Below are positions 1 through 10,800 of a stretch of DNA of 64,000 nucleotides, piece after piece (positions within the stretch are counted from its first letter, which is position 1; the number at the start of each line of letters is the position of its first letter). Below the pieces are notes generated by a model, which saw only the letters and a program-made list of their open reading frames with translations, did no database searches and was not told the DNA's origin. Location: positions 26,838,001 to 26,902,000 of the forward strand of contig NC_061771.1 in assembly GCF_022458985.1 (NCBI RefSeq), read 5' to 3'. The DNA comes from Mugil cephalus. Lineage: Eukaryota > Chordata > Actinopteri > Mugiliformes > Mugilidae. The position numbers and the translations under genes are program-made.

Positions 1-1020
1 TAAGAACACATTCTCCCTTTAGCGTAGGTCACACTGAAGCAGGTCGGAGTGACTGAATCTGAACAAAACCAAACACGTATCATCAGTGAACTGGTGAACA
101 CGTGTTTTGAGGAAGAGTCTGAAGAATAGAAATAGAGTTTGTAACTCTTGTGACTCACCCACTGAGACTTCAGGGGCTCTGAGATCCTCGTAGCCTTTGA
201 CAGCACAGGAGTATGTGACTGCTTCCTCACTGCTGACCAGCTCTTGGTACCAGGGAGACCAGTCCTCATAGAGAAACTCTCTGTTCTTGTACCAGATGTA
301 GGCTGCAAGGTTTTCAGTCCGAGGACAACTGGTGCTACACATCAGTGTCACTGTCTGTCCCTCTGTGGCAGGAATCACCTTTACCTGCAGGTCTGAGATG
401 GTAGTTAATATAAATAACATTAATGCATCACATTACTCTTAAAGTGATCAGTCTGTAATACATTAGTGATAAACACTGTACCTGTAACATAGAGGTAAAC
501 TGTGTTTTGGCTGCAGTTGTCTAGTTTGTTAGTTTCTGTGCAGCAGTAATAGTTTATATCATTTTCTTTTAGATCATTGATTGTCAGAGTGAAGTTACTC
601 TCTTCTGACACGCTGTACTTTCCTTGATTCCCATCTGTAGAGATCTCAGTAGGAACATACATTGAACCACTAATGTAGACAATGGACCATCTCTTGTTTG
701 CAGTGTGACGTTGACCTGAGCAGGACAGAGTCACTGATGAACCCTTTAAGGCACAGATGCTGGTTGGTTTCCCCTGAACTCCTTTAACAGAAGATTTCAT
801 CATCAAACATCTGGACACATTTACAACGTTAACATGACTTCAAGACCTCATAACATCAGAGAATCTGCTGCTTTATCTATATAAACGTTTACACCTAAAC
901 TCCACCAAGAAATATTAAAGTTACATATTTCAAGTAATACAAGGAGAAAAAACAATGGTTCATACCTGAGATGTTCAGAATCAAAGTCATAATCAAACAT
1001 CCAGCTTCTACTAAGAACAT
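1..1020 (-). CDS. Gene A: CD22/Siglec-like Ig receptor, 5' exons only (cut by window edge)
   Basis: This is the 5' part of a minus-strand cell-surface receptor gene; the 3' part lies left of the window. The exons seen are: signal peptide 966-1020 (starts MFLVEAGC, hydrophobic core, donor GT at 965-964), D1 482-781 (V-like, contains SICALKGSSVTLSC and an F-strand YYCC), D2 159-392 (C2, CSTSCP, YIWYKN, YSCAVKG), and the start of D3 at 1-58. Every junction has AG/GT borders and phase 1, so the exons join in frame. ICALKGSS and SCAVKG are hallmarks of teleost CD22-like or sialoadhesin-like proteins, which are leukocyte receptors at the plasma membrane. The D2 peptide is identical to those of copies C, E and F. 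I am sure of an Ig receptor, fairly sure of the CD22-like family, and cannot say which tail it carries. Confidence 0.8.
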
Positions 1021-1506
1021 GACTGTTGTCGACTCCAGCGTCTGATCAGGAAGTTGATTCTTCTCATGAACTTATTAAAGCTACAGCTGTTACTGTGAGA
1101 CTTTATCAAATGTCCTAAACATGAATGAATGGAGGTTAAAATCATCAGCAGTCTTCTTACAGACTGAAGACAGAATGAACTATTGGTTAGAGTGAGTGTG
1201 TCTACAAGCAGCTTCACATCACAACTATCACTTCCTTCTTCATGATGACTTTGAGGAAGAAGAGACCTCTAGTGAACAATCTGTGTAGTGCAGGACTTAT
1301 TACAGTCAGTCTGTCTCTTTCTATATATGAGGGTGTGACTGCAGCTCATTCAGTCTTTTCCTGGTTGTTTGGTTCTGTAGTTGTGTAGCAATTTCCAGTC
1401 AGTTGAAAACATCAGGCACATTTTAAAGAGACACTAGCATTGATTCCACTTGATGTCATTTGTTTCTCACTGTGTATTTTATTATCATACTAATATTATT
1501 CTTCAT
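1021..1506 (-). promoter_or_regulatory. Gene A 5' flank with candidate TATA box
   Basis: On the minus strand a TATATA element lies at 1322-1328, about 300 bp upstream of the signal-peptide ATG. An ETS/PU.1-like AGGAAGTGA lies between it and the ATG, near 1225-1235. The whole flank is repeated upstream of genes B to F. TATATA is kept at 17590-17596 (C), 32157-32163 (D), 43622-43628 (E) and 63085-63091 (F), but is changed to a TATATG-type sequence on the plus strand near 13779 in B. The promoter role is inferred from position and repetition only. Confidence 0.3.
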
Positions 1507-1806
1507 GGGGCAGCATGGTGGCTCGGTGGTCAGCACTGATGCCTCCCAGCGAGAAGGTCTGGGTTCAGGTCCAGTTCTAGGTTTGGTTTGCATGTTCTCC
1601 CTGTGTCTGCATAGGTTTCCTCCCACCTCTAAAGACATGCTCGTTAGGCTAATTGCACCCACTAACAACATCCTGTTGCCAGACATCACAGGACACCCTA
1701 AGAAGACCCATGTCCACTCTCTGATGAGTCACAACTGTTTTGGAGGCTCAAGTTAGACCAACACAATATTAGGAAAGTGGTCATAATGTTATTCCTGATC
1801 GGTGTA
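1507..1806 (+). mobile_element. tRNA-type SINE head joined to a Tc1-like transposon end (300 bp)
   Basis: The left half resembles a tRNA-derived fish SINE: an A-box-like TGGCTCGGTGG at 1519-1529 and a B-box-like GGTTCAGGTCC at 1562-1572, at tRNA-like spacing, then the usual body with AAAGACATGCTCGTTAGG. The right half resembles the 3' end of a Tc1/mariner element: a transposase C-terminus ending RPTQY-stop and a terminal repeat ending GATCGGTGTA. Four further copies, almost the same length, sit at the same place upstream of genes C, D, E and F, so it was already fused before the array grew. It is not a tRNA gene. Confidence 0.65.
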
Positions 1807-2524
1807 CGTAGTCCCATCTTTCTCTTTGTCCCTTATCAAGTTGTCTGTTGAGTTTCCTCTGTGTACTTCTGAGTTTTTATGACCCTGTTTATCGTGCAGG
1901 GCTTTTCGTTCCAAATTTAGTACATTTTGATAAAGTTTATTCCCTGCCCTTGTCTCCCCCTTGCGTCCACATCTGAGTACTACCTCTTCATCACAACACA
2001 ACATATGTCTGTGAAGGTTCTCCATATATTTAAGCTCTAACAAGGCCAGCTGGACTAGACCTTCCTGTTAGTGGCTCCTGTAATCCGTCACTAGTTGAAG
2101 GGTGCATGTTTGTGTTCACAAAAAAGTCTGAGATTCAAACAACGAGCGACGACATCACATAAAGGTCAAGTGTGGCCTGATGCATTGTTGGCGTTGAAGC
2201 TCTGGGTGTTGATGTTGTTGGATGGAGTCATCGTTTCAAAAATCAACAGGGTTCTTATAGGAAATGTCTTCTATCCATATCCATTTACTAAAATATGTTG
2301 GATTATGTTTTTTTTTTAGAAATTTAAATTTGTTGGGGGAAATTAAAAAAAAATATATATAAAAAATACATTTCTGATCAACCAAAGATTCTGTGACCCC
2401 AGCCCTGCAGTAGGCCCCCTGTTGAAGACCTATGCCTTAGCATATTGAATCATCTGAACAGCAACGTAAGGGGTTCTACTAGTACCAATGCTGCCACACA
2501 AACCACAAAAAAACAGGGCCACAG
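1807..2524. other. Non-coding spacer between SINE/Tc1 unit and PLA2G6-like exons
   Basis: I recognise no gene here. The stretch recurs at 18.1-18.8 and 32.6-33.3 kb, and in part at 44.1-44.5 and 63.6-64.0 kb. The open frame across 1789-2043 is also present in the other copies but resembles no protein I know and is probably chance. Confidence 0.5.
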
Positions 2525-4021
2525 GTGCTCACGTATTTCCGACCAATGGGGCGCTTCCTGGACGGAGGGCTGCTGGCCAACAACCCGACTCTAGATGCCA
2601 TGTCAGAAATCCATCAGTACGACAAGGCCTTAAAAGCAGAGGTGGGAGAACAAGTAAGTTATTCATGTTTTATGTTTCATCTTAACAAATTGAATGACTA
2701 AATATGAATAACTTAGTCATTAAAACTGCATGTTATTAATTGGCTTTATCTTTTGATGTTTGCAAACTAAGGAATTAAGTCTGTACTTTTCTATATATAT
2801 TATATATTTTTCTATATATATATATATTTTAGAATATGCTTGGTACTAAAGTAAAAATGTTTTTCTATAATGATTCATTTTGTATGTATTTGTTTCTGTT
2901 TTACTGTCTGGTAGCAGGTTGTTTACAGTGATTACTGTGGCTGTGGATGCTGCCACATTTCTAATTATTATCATAACTCTGTGCACGTGGCAGAAACAGA
3001 CATTAACACACACCTCAGTCTCTTTAGCTCCATCATGCCACAGTGTGGTACCACATACACACAGCAGAGGGTGCATGTTTGCAGTTGTGGAACAGCAGCA
3101 GTGGCATTGCTATATTAACATACTACTATTTTTAAATCCCACTTGTTACCTACCCACCCTGACTGCCTCCCTCTCTTCAGATTTTTTATCCTTTATTATT
3201 ATTATTATTATCATCATCATTATTATTGATAGAGAACTGAGAGACCTGAGACCCAGTCACAGATCACTGTTTTAATGCCAGGTGTGAACACATCAGCGAT
3301 CGACTCGTTATTACATCACTCAAGATGCGCAAAAGGTAATTACAGGGTGTGAAAGGGACCAAAAAGGACTGTGTAGAGCAATAGACAACAAATAGAATCA
3401 CATTGGTCAGAGTCTGTCATAATAAATATGATGTGGATCCAAGATGCTCAATAGTATGAACATAGGAAATAGCAGTGTGGATGGTATGAGAAGATTTTCT
3501 TAGTGGGGTGTCTCCAGGTAAACCTCCTCAGGTGGTGGTGAGCTCTGTGGATGTTTTCCAACCCTCCAACCCTCTGGAACTGGCCAAGAGCTTTGTAAAA
3601 GCAAAGGAGCTGGGCAAAATGCTGGTGGACTGTGTGAGTACAACACGTTTTTCAACATAAGTATATGTGTTATAATTAGACAGCTTCTACGTATTTGTTA
3701 TTGTGAGTCATGAAAACATCTTCCTGGAAGTGTACAGACTCTGACGGTTGTGCAGTGGACAGGGCCAGAGCCTGGTGTGAAATGATCGACACCATCTACC
3801 ACAGGTCAGCTGACTATTAGTTCTCCTTTTAGCTACATCTTCTGTCGTTCTCATGTCTTTATCTGATTAAACATGACCTCATCCCCATTTTTGTTTTTTC
3901 GCCACACAGACTTCTTCTTTAATGTTGTAGTTTTTCTAAGATGTGTAGCAACATACTGACCTGACAGGCATGGCTTGCAAAGAGCAAATATTTATCTGCT
4001 ATCGCTCGCATTATTATTATC

Positions 4022-4870
4022 AGGGGCTACGGAGCAAAGCCAGCTTGTTATCCCATGTGCTAAAAACTGCGAAAAAAAAAACAGCTGACTGTGCTAACTT
4101 ACAACAACACACACTACAGAGGTTACTTTGTGATTACAGTTACACATTTACATGCGCGTGTAAGCGCAACCTCCTCTCACACATACACACCCACACACAC
4201 ACGTGTAAGTGTGCTACACAGAAACACACCGGTGGCTTTATGTTATTACAGTTACAGATACACACACACACAAAGAGGATGCACACACAGACAGACATAT
4301 ATACGCGCGCAAGCCAGCATTACTTTGTCACACACAGGCTAACTGTGCTAACCATAAGCTAAATCTGCTAACCGTATGCTAACTGTGCTAAATGTGGGTT
4401 AAGTGTGCGACATGTGGGTTGACTGAACTAAATGTAGGCTAACTATGCTAAATTACAACAACACACACCAACACTCACTACACAGGTAACTTTGTGATTA
4501 CAGTTACAGATTACAGCGCAAGCACACCTTCCTCACACTCCTCAACCACCCACGCGCACAGACACGCGTGCGCGTGGGTGGCTGTGGCCTACACGCACAT
4601 GCACACACAAACACACAGGTAATTTTATGTTATTACAGTTACAGATACACTCAGGAAGAGTAGTAGGATGTACAAACATGCGTGCAAAAGCGCATATTAC
4701 TCTCTCACACACTGGCTAACTGTAACCTAACTGTGCTAACCGTATGCTAACTGTGCTAACTGTGGGTTAACTGTGCTAACTGTAAGCTAATTGTGCTAAA
4801 TGTAGGCTAACTGTGCCAACTTCCATGTTGACAGAGAGGTTACACTTGGCATTAGCTCCCGTAGCCCCTT
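4022..4870. mobile_element. TIR-flanked insertion with internal tandem repeats, unique to unit 1
   Basis: The ends are imperfect inverted repeats: GGGGCTACGGAG at the left (4022-4042) matches the reverse complement of 4847-4870. It interrupts a stretch that is continuous (TATCTGCTATCGCTC followed by ATT repeats) in units 2 and 4. Inside are two related halves of roughly 370 bp, with ACAACAACACACAC, CA-rich stretches, and short tandem motifs of the GCTAACTGTGCTAA type. There is no transposase frame. It is probably a non-autonomous DNA element with minisatellite content. Confidence 0.5.
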
Positions 4871-5120
4871 CAAAATTTCCCGGAAGGAATTTTCTAGTTA
4901 TTATTATTATTATTAATTATTATTATTAGGATATTTGAAAGGAAACATGTTTCATAGTTGTGCCTGTGTGAAACTGAAGAGCATAGATTAAGAGAGTTTG
5001 TACCTAAAGAAGAAAGTTAACACGTTAAAGGCCTGATTTTAGTTTAACCTCCTGTTAGTCAACAAGATAAAGTTACGACTAGACACACAGCATGCAACAT
5101 AAAATTACAGAAATATTCAG

Positions 5121-5219
<99 letters not shown>
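5121..5219. repeat. (GATA)n microsatellite
   Basis: About 25 uninterrupted GATA units. The open frame reading YLSIYLSI on the minus strand is an artefact of this repeat. Equivalent arrays stand at 20450-20541 and 34867-34959; unit 4 retains only a short remnant near 50630. Confidence 0.95.
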
Positions 5220-5910
5220 CAGATGTCGTTGTGATAACAGTTTCTCAGTTCTGGGGAAATCCAGAAGTTGATGTGCATTCGTAATTTTTACCAAAATACA
5301 ACATTAGTACAACCAACACGTTTTATTATAGCAACTATTTAAAGGCAGTGCAGCAGAGTTTTTTTTTTTTTTACTCTCATTGGGTCAATCCTCTGACTAC
5401 GAGGAACTTGTGAGGAAATTATGCCAACCAAGAGGATGCTGACTCACACACTTGTCGTTTGTGAACAAATCTCATTAAAACCAGAGTTTGTAAAGTTCTG
5501 CTATAGATACAGTCAGTGGGAGCGATGAACACGTGAGGCAGAGTGTGAGCTGTTGAGGGTACGAACTGTGAGTCTTGTCGTCCTCGATGTCATCCTCCTG
5601 CAGCATCTCGCCGATGGCAGGAGTGATAAAAACATTACTATGCTTGTATAAATGTCCTGTAGTTGACTGTAACAGTTTTTTTTTCTTGCCTTCCTGTCCT
5701 GAGCAGTTGACAAACCAAACTGTGAAGTGTTTTACACATGACTGTATTAACTGTGTTTTGTGCAGACTCAGTCCCCAGCTGTCTCAGGAGGTCCTGCTGG
5801 ATGAGGTGAGCGACGCGGTCCTGGTGGACATTCTGTGGGAAACCCAGATGTACCTGTATGAGAAGAGGGAGATCCTCCAATCTCTGGCAAAACTACTACT
5901 GGAGAACTGA

Positions 5911-7852
5911 CAGCAAGAGAAAACCACGAGTAGAGGGAGAGTGTTTGAGCTCGGCTCTAAGAGCAGTACTGCCATTTGTCTTGATTCAGGACTCTAATGT
6001 TTGTGTTGCTGTGTTTCATCTTTACAAAAAATAAATAAAATAAGACTAATATGTGAGTTCACAGCAACACACGTTCAAAACATGGCAGGAACTAAAAACT
6101 GATACAGGAAACAACAGAGTCTCTGTAGCCTATTGAAAGGCCACGTATGTAGCATCTCGAAAGCCGTCATTACTGTGGTTTACTAGGTTTACTCCTTGTA
6201 TGTGAGTTGAAGGAGAGGCTGGTTTTCATTTCTTCAGCTGGTACATACAGGGGAAATGTTAAGAGGAAGTGGTATTAACTGAATCTAAAGATGAATAGCC
6301 CACGCACTGACACCTCTCCACAGTGTCTGAGATAAAAGTCTCCTCCTCCTTCCTTTTTCACTGGTTCCCAATTTTCACCCAACAAAAAATTGCAAAGAAA
6401 CAATATATAGTGTTTTTACTAATGCCATATTATTGAATCTGTGATACAAGCAGAAAATCTGCATTTTGCTGCAGTGTAGTTTGGATGATGGTGGTGGTGA
6501 TGAACCTTAACTTCTGCCTTATGTCTGGGACCCATATTTGCACCTTTCTTCTTTCCACAACACACTTCCACACTTGTGTTATCTATTTATACTCTCGTTC
6601 AACCTCATACATGTTAATAAACTGCCTAAACAATACACAGTTAAACCTCCCAGTCACTGTGAAAGTGTCTTGAGCGCATATTATTTAACTTATATTATTA
6701 AAACTGGCATGAAAACGAGACTTGAACGATCATTTATGTGAAGGACAAAGGAGAATTAGGAATTAATTGCTGCTACTTTCACAACATGAACAGGAGGCAG
6801 CAAAGTATTTTCCATTGTTTATTTTTGTTTTATATTAATTGCTGAAGTGTATACTAGTATGGTAATAAAATATATTAATATTAATCTCTGATGTATCCAT
6901 GACTGATTTGTCCTTTTGGGGTTAGCTAATAGGATTCTTATTTAATTAAGAAAATTAAAAACATGTCACAAGTATTAAGGTTGTTGGTTCATATTTATTG
7001 TGTTGAGTTACACTTAGATGAATTGTAAAACAAGACGATAATATACAAATACACAAATATCCAACAATTATGTCATGCAGTAGCTTTATTTTTAACGTCG
7101 CCATGGATACACGGCGTCTCCATGGCAACGTGTCCGCCTGGGAGCTAATTACTGTTGCTAACATTAGCTGCTCTTGGAACATCACAAAAAGGAGAAAGAA
7201 GCAAAGTAAATGCCAGATGAAGGAGTGCCATTAGTTCACAGGTTTGAGATCTTTCGCCTCCAGCTAAGCCCCGCCCCTCAAAAAACATCACACTGTTTAC
7301 AAACTGTGAGGGGGTCTATATGACAAGAAGTCCAGTGGTATTTTCTTAAATGTGAACTTTCCTGTTGCCATGTTTTGTACGTACTTTAATAGCTACAGTG
7401 TACAGTACAGTTTTCTTGTAGCCTATACACTGTGTGATGTATGTAGCACTGTAGCAAACAAGGCCTTGTTACACTTGCTGCATCTGGTTAGTCTTTGGAC
7501 TGAGATATGGAACAGAGTTTTACCTTTGCGCTTTGAAAAAAACAAAACAAAAATAAAAATCAGTTTCTTTGTGGCATCTGTTACTCACAGTGAGATATTT
7601 GTTGCTCAGCATCTGACTGTGAGAATAATAAAAAGCCTGAGAGAGTCACACACGGTCATGTGAGCAAAAACGTTCATGGTTTCAATTCCTGAAACGTGGT
7701 GGACGTCTGAACTGAAGTACGTAAAGCAAAGGCTCAGACTGCAGGAATTACAATTATTCTATCTGTCTGACTGACTGTCTCTCTGTCTTTCTCTCTACAT
7801 TTGTTATTGTATTCTGTCTCTTTAAGTTGTCCTTTGCTGTCTTGTACAGACT
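5911..7852. other. Intergenic region between PLA2 fragment 1 and gene B
   Basis: No gene recognised. It corresponds to the empty-site version of the regions at 21.8-26.6 and 51.2-56.8 kb: here neither the nuclease-like retroelement (site near 6410) nor the P-like transposon (site near 7313-7323) is inserted. A GC-box-like CCCCGCCCC lies near 7268-7277 and an imperfect palindrome with an RFX-like half near 7097-7129. Confidence 0.5.
7116..7129. promoter_or_regulatory. RFX X-box-like palindrome
   Basis: GTCTCCATGGCAAC fits the X-box consensus GTHNYYATRRNAAC. It sits in an imperfect inverted repeat with the preceding GCCATGGATAC. The matching sites in the other units have drifted (near 24492, 36803 and 54270), so conservation as an X-box is poor. 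Function is uncertain. Confidence 0.25.
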
Positions 7853-10800
7853 CTAGGTATCTTCTGTTTGGTCATTGAGCCTGAAAGTAAAGAACAGAAT
7901 ATTTAAACAAGTTAAAGTTAAAGTTTGTCTACAGTCAGAACACAAGGAAACCTTTTCAGTAGCCAATCTATAACCCAGGTTGTTTTGGAAAAGCAGGATA
8001 TACTCACTCAGAGGTTGAATTAGACCTAAATTTGACAGCAGCGTAGGGGACCATCTCTTGGTCTTGGGACTGAGGTGGGTTTGTGAGGGAGTAGATAGGA
8101 TCTGTGTTGTCCTCTGAGAAGTGGATTGTGTGGTAGAGAAGTTCCTGCTCTGCTGGTTGAGCTGAGGAGTCGTCATCACCACAGTTGATCTGATGAAACA
8201 CGAGAGAAATTGAATTAACTGTTTAGTTGAGTTTTTGAAGTAACGCTGAGCGACACACTGAAGTTTTTGCTTTTGAACTAAAAGAAAAAGAGCAAATATT
8301 TTTTCGTTGTCACCCACACAGTAACCAGCTGTCTTTAGTGATGTTTCCTTTTAACCGGTACACAACAAGCTGCACAAATGGCAGCTGAAAATGAAGAAAT
8401 GACACCAAACAGAAGCAGTTATGTTACTCGACTGATTTGGTTCAGTAATGTTTCACGTGGAACACACCACTGAGATGTGTAAAGTTTATTAAAACTAACG
8501 TAGCAGCACAATAAACCTGTGACAGCACCTGAAAACAAAAACATACAGAAATGTGTCTATGAGATTGTGATGCTTCAAAATCACAACTAAATTACTAAAT
8601 GAGTTGCAACATTAAGTGGCCTCACCCCGTATTACAAGACACTGATGGAAGAAAATGAAATAATCTTCTCAAGTAAATATGATGAAAACAAGTTTAAACC
8701 ATCGAGCTGCAGATATTTTGCTGAGGTAGAATAGCCACAAAGGAAAGACTGTGCTGCATCTGTAGAAGTTTTACTCAACAACAATAGATCTGTGGAGCAG
8801 CAGAGCCATTAACGCTGATATGAGACGTAGTGTTTTACCTAAGATTATACATGAAGCTGCTGTTATGGTGTTATTCTTACGATATGAACACACCAATCTG
8901 AGACATCTGAGAACCATCATCAACAAAGGTCAACGATGATGTTACCTCACGTCTCCTGAATCACGCTGATCTGTATGATCTGTTTATCTATGATCTTTAC
9001 TTTTGTCTCTTTTGTTTCTTTTCTCATGTTCTGGTTCTAAGCTGAGCAGCCAATCAGAGTGATTTCTTTGATCGTCTCTGTCCAACATTGATTCAACCAG
9101 TGTTGCAAGATTAAAGTGTTTCACACCCGACTGAGGGGTTTCGTTGGGCAGTTGTTGGCAGGTGAACAAACTCTCATCTGGTCTGGGATCAGTTTGGTAT
9201 TTTTTGTAAATACTTTTCAATGCTGATTTTAAACAAATCCATTTAGAGAAAGATGTGTTGTGTCTTCACATGACCGTCAGTGTCTAAACACCAGAGAAGC
9301 TTTATAGGCCTGTAGCTGACTACGTGATATTAAATGGCCTCTTTGTAGCCAGATGTGAGTAGTTGTAGTACATGAAGCTGTGGTTTGTTGCTGTTTGTCT
9401 TCTATGCTCTGGCTTCATCGCTTTTTATGGTAGTCTACAAGAAAATATTGACCAATATTTCAAGCACTTTTGGTGGTTTTTTCCTTTCTTTTTCTTTTTC
9501 TTTTATTGGAGCTGGCTACCGGAGCTTCATTTAAAGAAGAAAAAAAAAAGTAAAAAGATTGAAAAAAAAAGAAAAGAAAGAAAGAAAGAAAAAGAAAGCG
9601 CTCGTTGCGGTGGCGGAGTTTCCTCTGCTGCAGCTGAACAGTTGACATGTGGTCAGACATAGATACAAACCTGTCACTGTCTCACGGTGCATTTCACTGT
9701 CAGAGGACTTCAGCCTCACAGCTCTCTGTCTTCAGACTAATGGAGCCTGTGTGATTGGTTACTGAGTTTTATTAATGTTTACATCAAGCTGAGTTCAATA
9801 TATGTTTATGCTACTGTGATTTGCATCCCTAGTCTGTTGGTCTTGGTTAAGTATCATCTTGGAAAAAAAGTGAACAATGTTTTGTTGCTTAAGCTCATGT
9901 ATTCAGTCATTACTCAATGGTAGATACCAAAATCCATGTAACAAAAATGCTTGTCACTGTTCTCAGGTCAAATATTTACATGTGATTAAAAATGCGATTA
10001 ATTTCGATTAATTAACTAATTAAGACTCTAATTAGATTATTTTTTTAATCGAGTCCCAGCACTATATATGAATGTTTCTCCACTCATTGCTAAGCTAAGT
10101 GGCAACTGAACTGAATTAAAAAAAAATATATTTTTCAGCAACCAACTTTTTTTCAGGTTACTTGTAATATTTTTAGCCGTAGACATTTCCCTCGGCCTCC
10201 CACCAGATACCACAAAAAGGCTGAGGTCTGACTAGTGGCAAAACACACAGTCCCTCACAGTCGTCCCGACGCTGGTAAATAGTCAAATGTCGTCTTGGTT
10301 TGTTAAGGCTTTAATGTTATACCACAATTAAACCTGTTTTATATCTGTTTTATATATATGTATATATGGCAATTGAACTGAATTAAAATTATACAGCTCA
10401 TTGACACCATTGTAAACGTTACCTACTTTACCCACCTACGTTGTTTTGAGTTGTGTGTATTGTTTTACTCTAGTAAAGTAATTACAACCATAGAGCTCTT
10501 GGTTGGGAGTGTTAGCATGACATAGCAGATACACAGTGGTTGAAGCTACTATTGTATATGTATGTGAGATAATATGCTTATTAAAATAAACTAATTCTGT
10601 ACTGAAAACACAAAATATTATGGCAGCTCTCACATGCTGTTATAAAGTCAAAGTACTTGTCTTAACATTGGTGAGCAGAATAAATTGGACTATCTAATGT
10701 TTGGCAAAAATGATTGAATTACTGGCCGAATATGGGATCCACCTCCAGGACCTGGGACAACATGTTTATGTAACATACAAAGAGCTGCCAGGGTCAAACC

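Larger units (their letters stand above)
2525..5910 (+). pseudogene. pla2g6-like: PLA2G6-like phospholipase A2, 3'-exon fragment 1
   Basis: Four plus-strand exons match the C-terminal part of the patatin domain of group VI calcium-independent phospholipase A2. They are: a 2525-2653 ([19 protein letters not shown], holding the DGG catalytic aspartate), b 3518-3633 ([14 protein letters not shown]), c 3731-3804 (AVDRARAWCEM) and d 5766-5910 ([20 protein letters not shown], stop at 5908-5910). Splice borders and phases are sound: a ends in phase 0, b to c phase 0, c to d phase 2. The exon that should carry the KLSIVVSLGTG stretch between a and b is missing or decayed. No ankyrin repeats and no GTSTG serine exon are present, so this piece alone cannot make an active lipase. 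It runs head-to-head with gene A and is probably a passenger of the segmental duplication. Among the four copies only this one stops at the usual family C-terminus; copies 2 and 4 read on for about 30 codons. Confidence 0.8.

Noticed and set aside
1519-1572. tRNA gene on the plus strand
   Set aside because: A and B boxes are present, but no cloverleaf with a clear anticodon arm and no terminator; it is a SINE head.
1456-2043. Minus-strand small proteins (77 and 84 residues) repeated in most units
   Set aside because: They lie antisense to the SINE/Tc1 unit or in spacer; they recur because the DNA was duplicated and show no known domain or splice context.
2525-3804. Functional phospholipase A2
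   Set aside because: The catalytic Ser exon, the exon between a and b, and all N-terminal parts are missing; only the Asp half of the dyad is present.
5079-5294. Open frame rich in YLSI repeats
   Set aside because: Translation of the GATA microsatellite; the same is true near 34850-35070.
6955-7185. Minus-strand 76-residue frame with MLATVISSQADT, repeated at 24.3 and 54.1 kb
   Set aside because: No known similarity, the start and end vary, and the frame is broken in unit 3.
9372-9662. Possible secreted small protein starting MKLWFVAVCLLC
   Set aside because: It has a signal-like start and recurs at 38915, but the body is a homopolymer-rich tract that diverges completely between copies and lies in a receptor intron.
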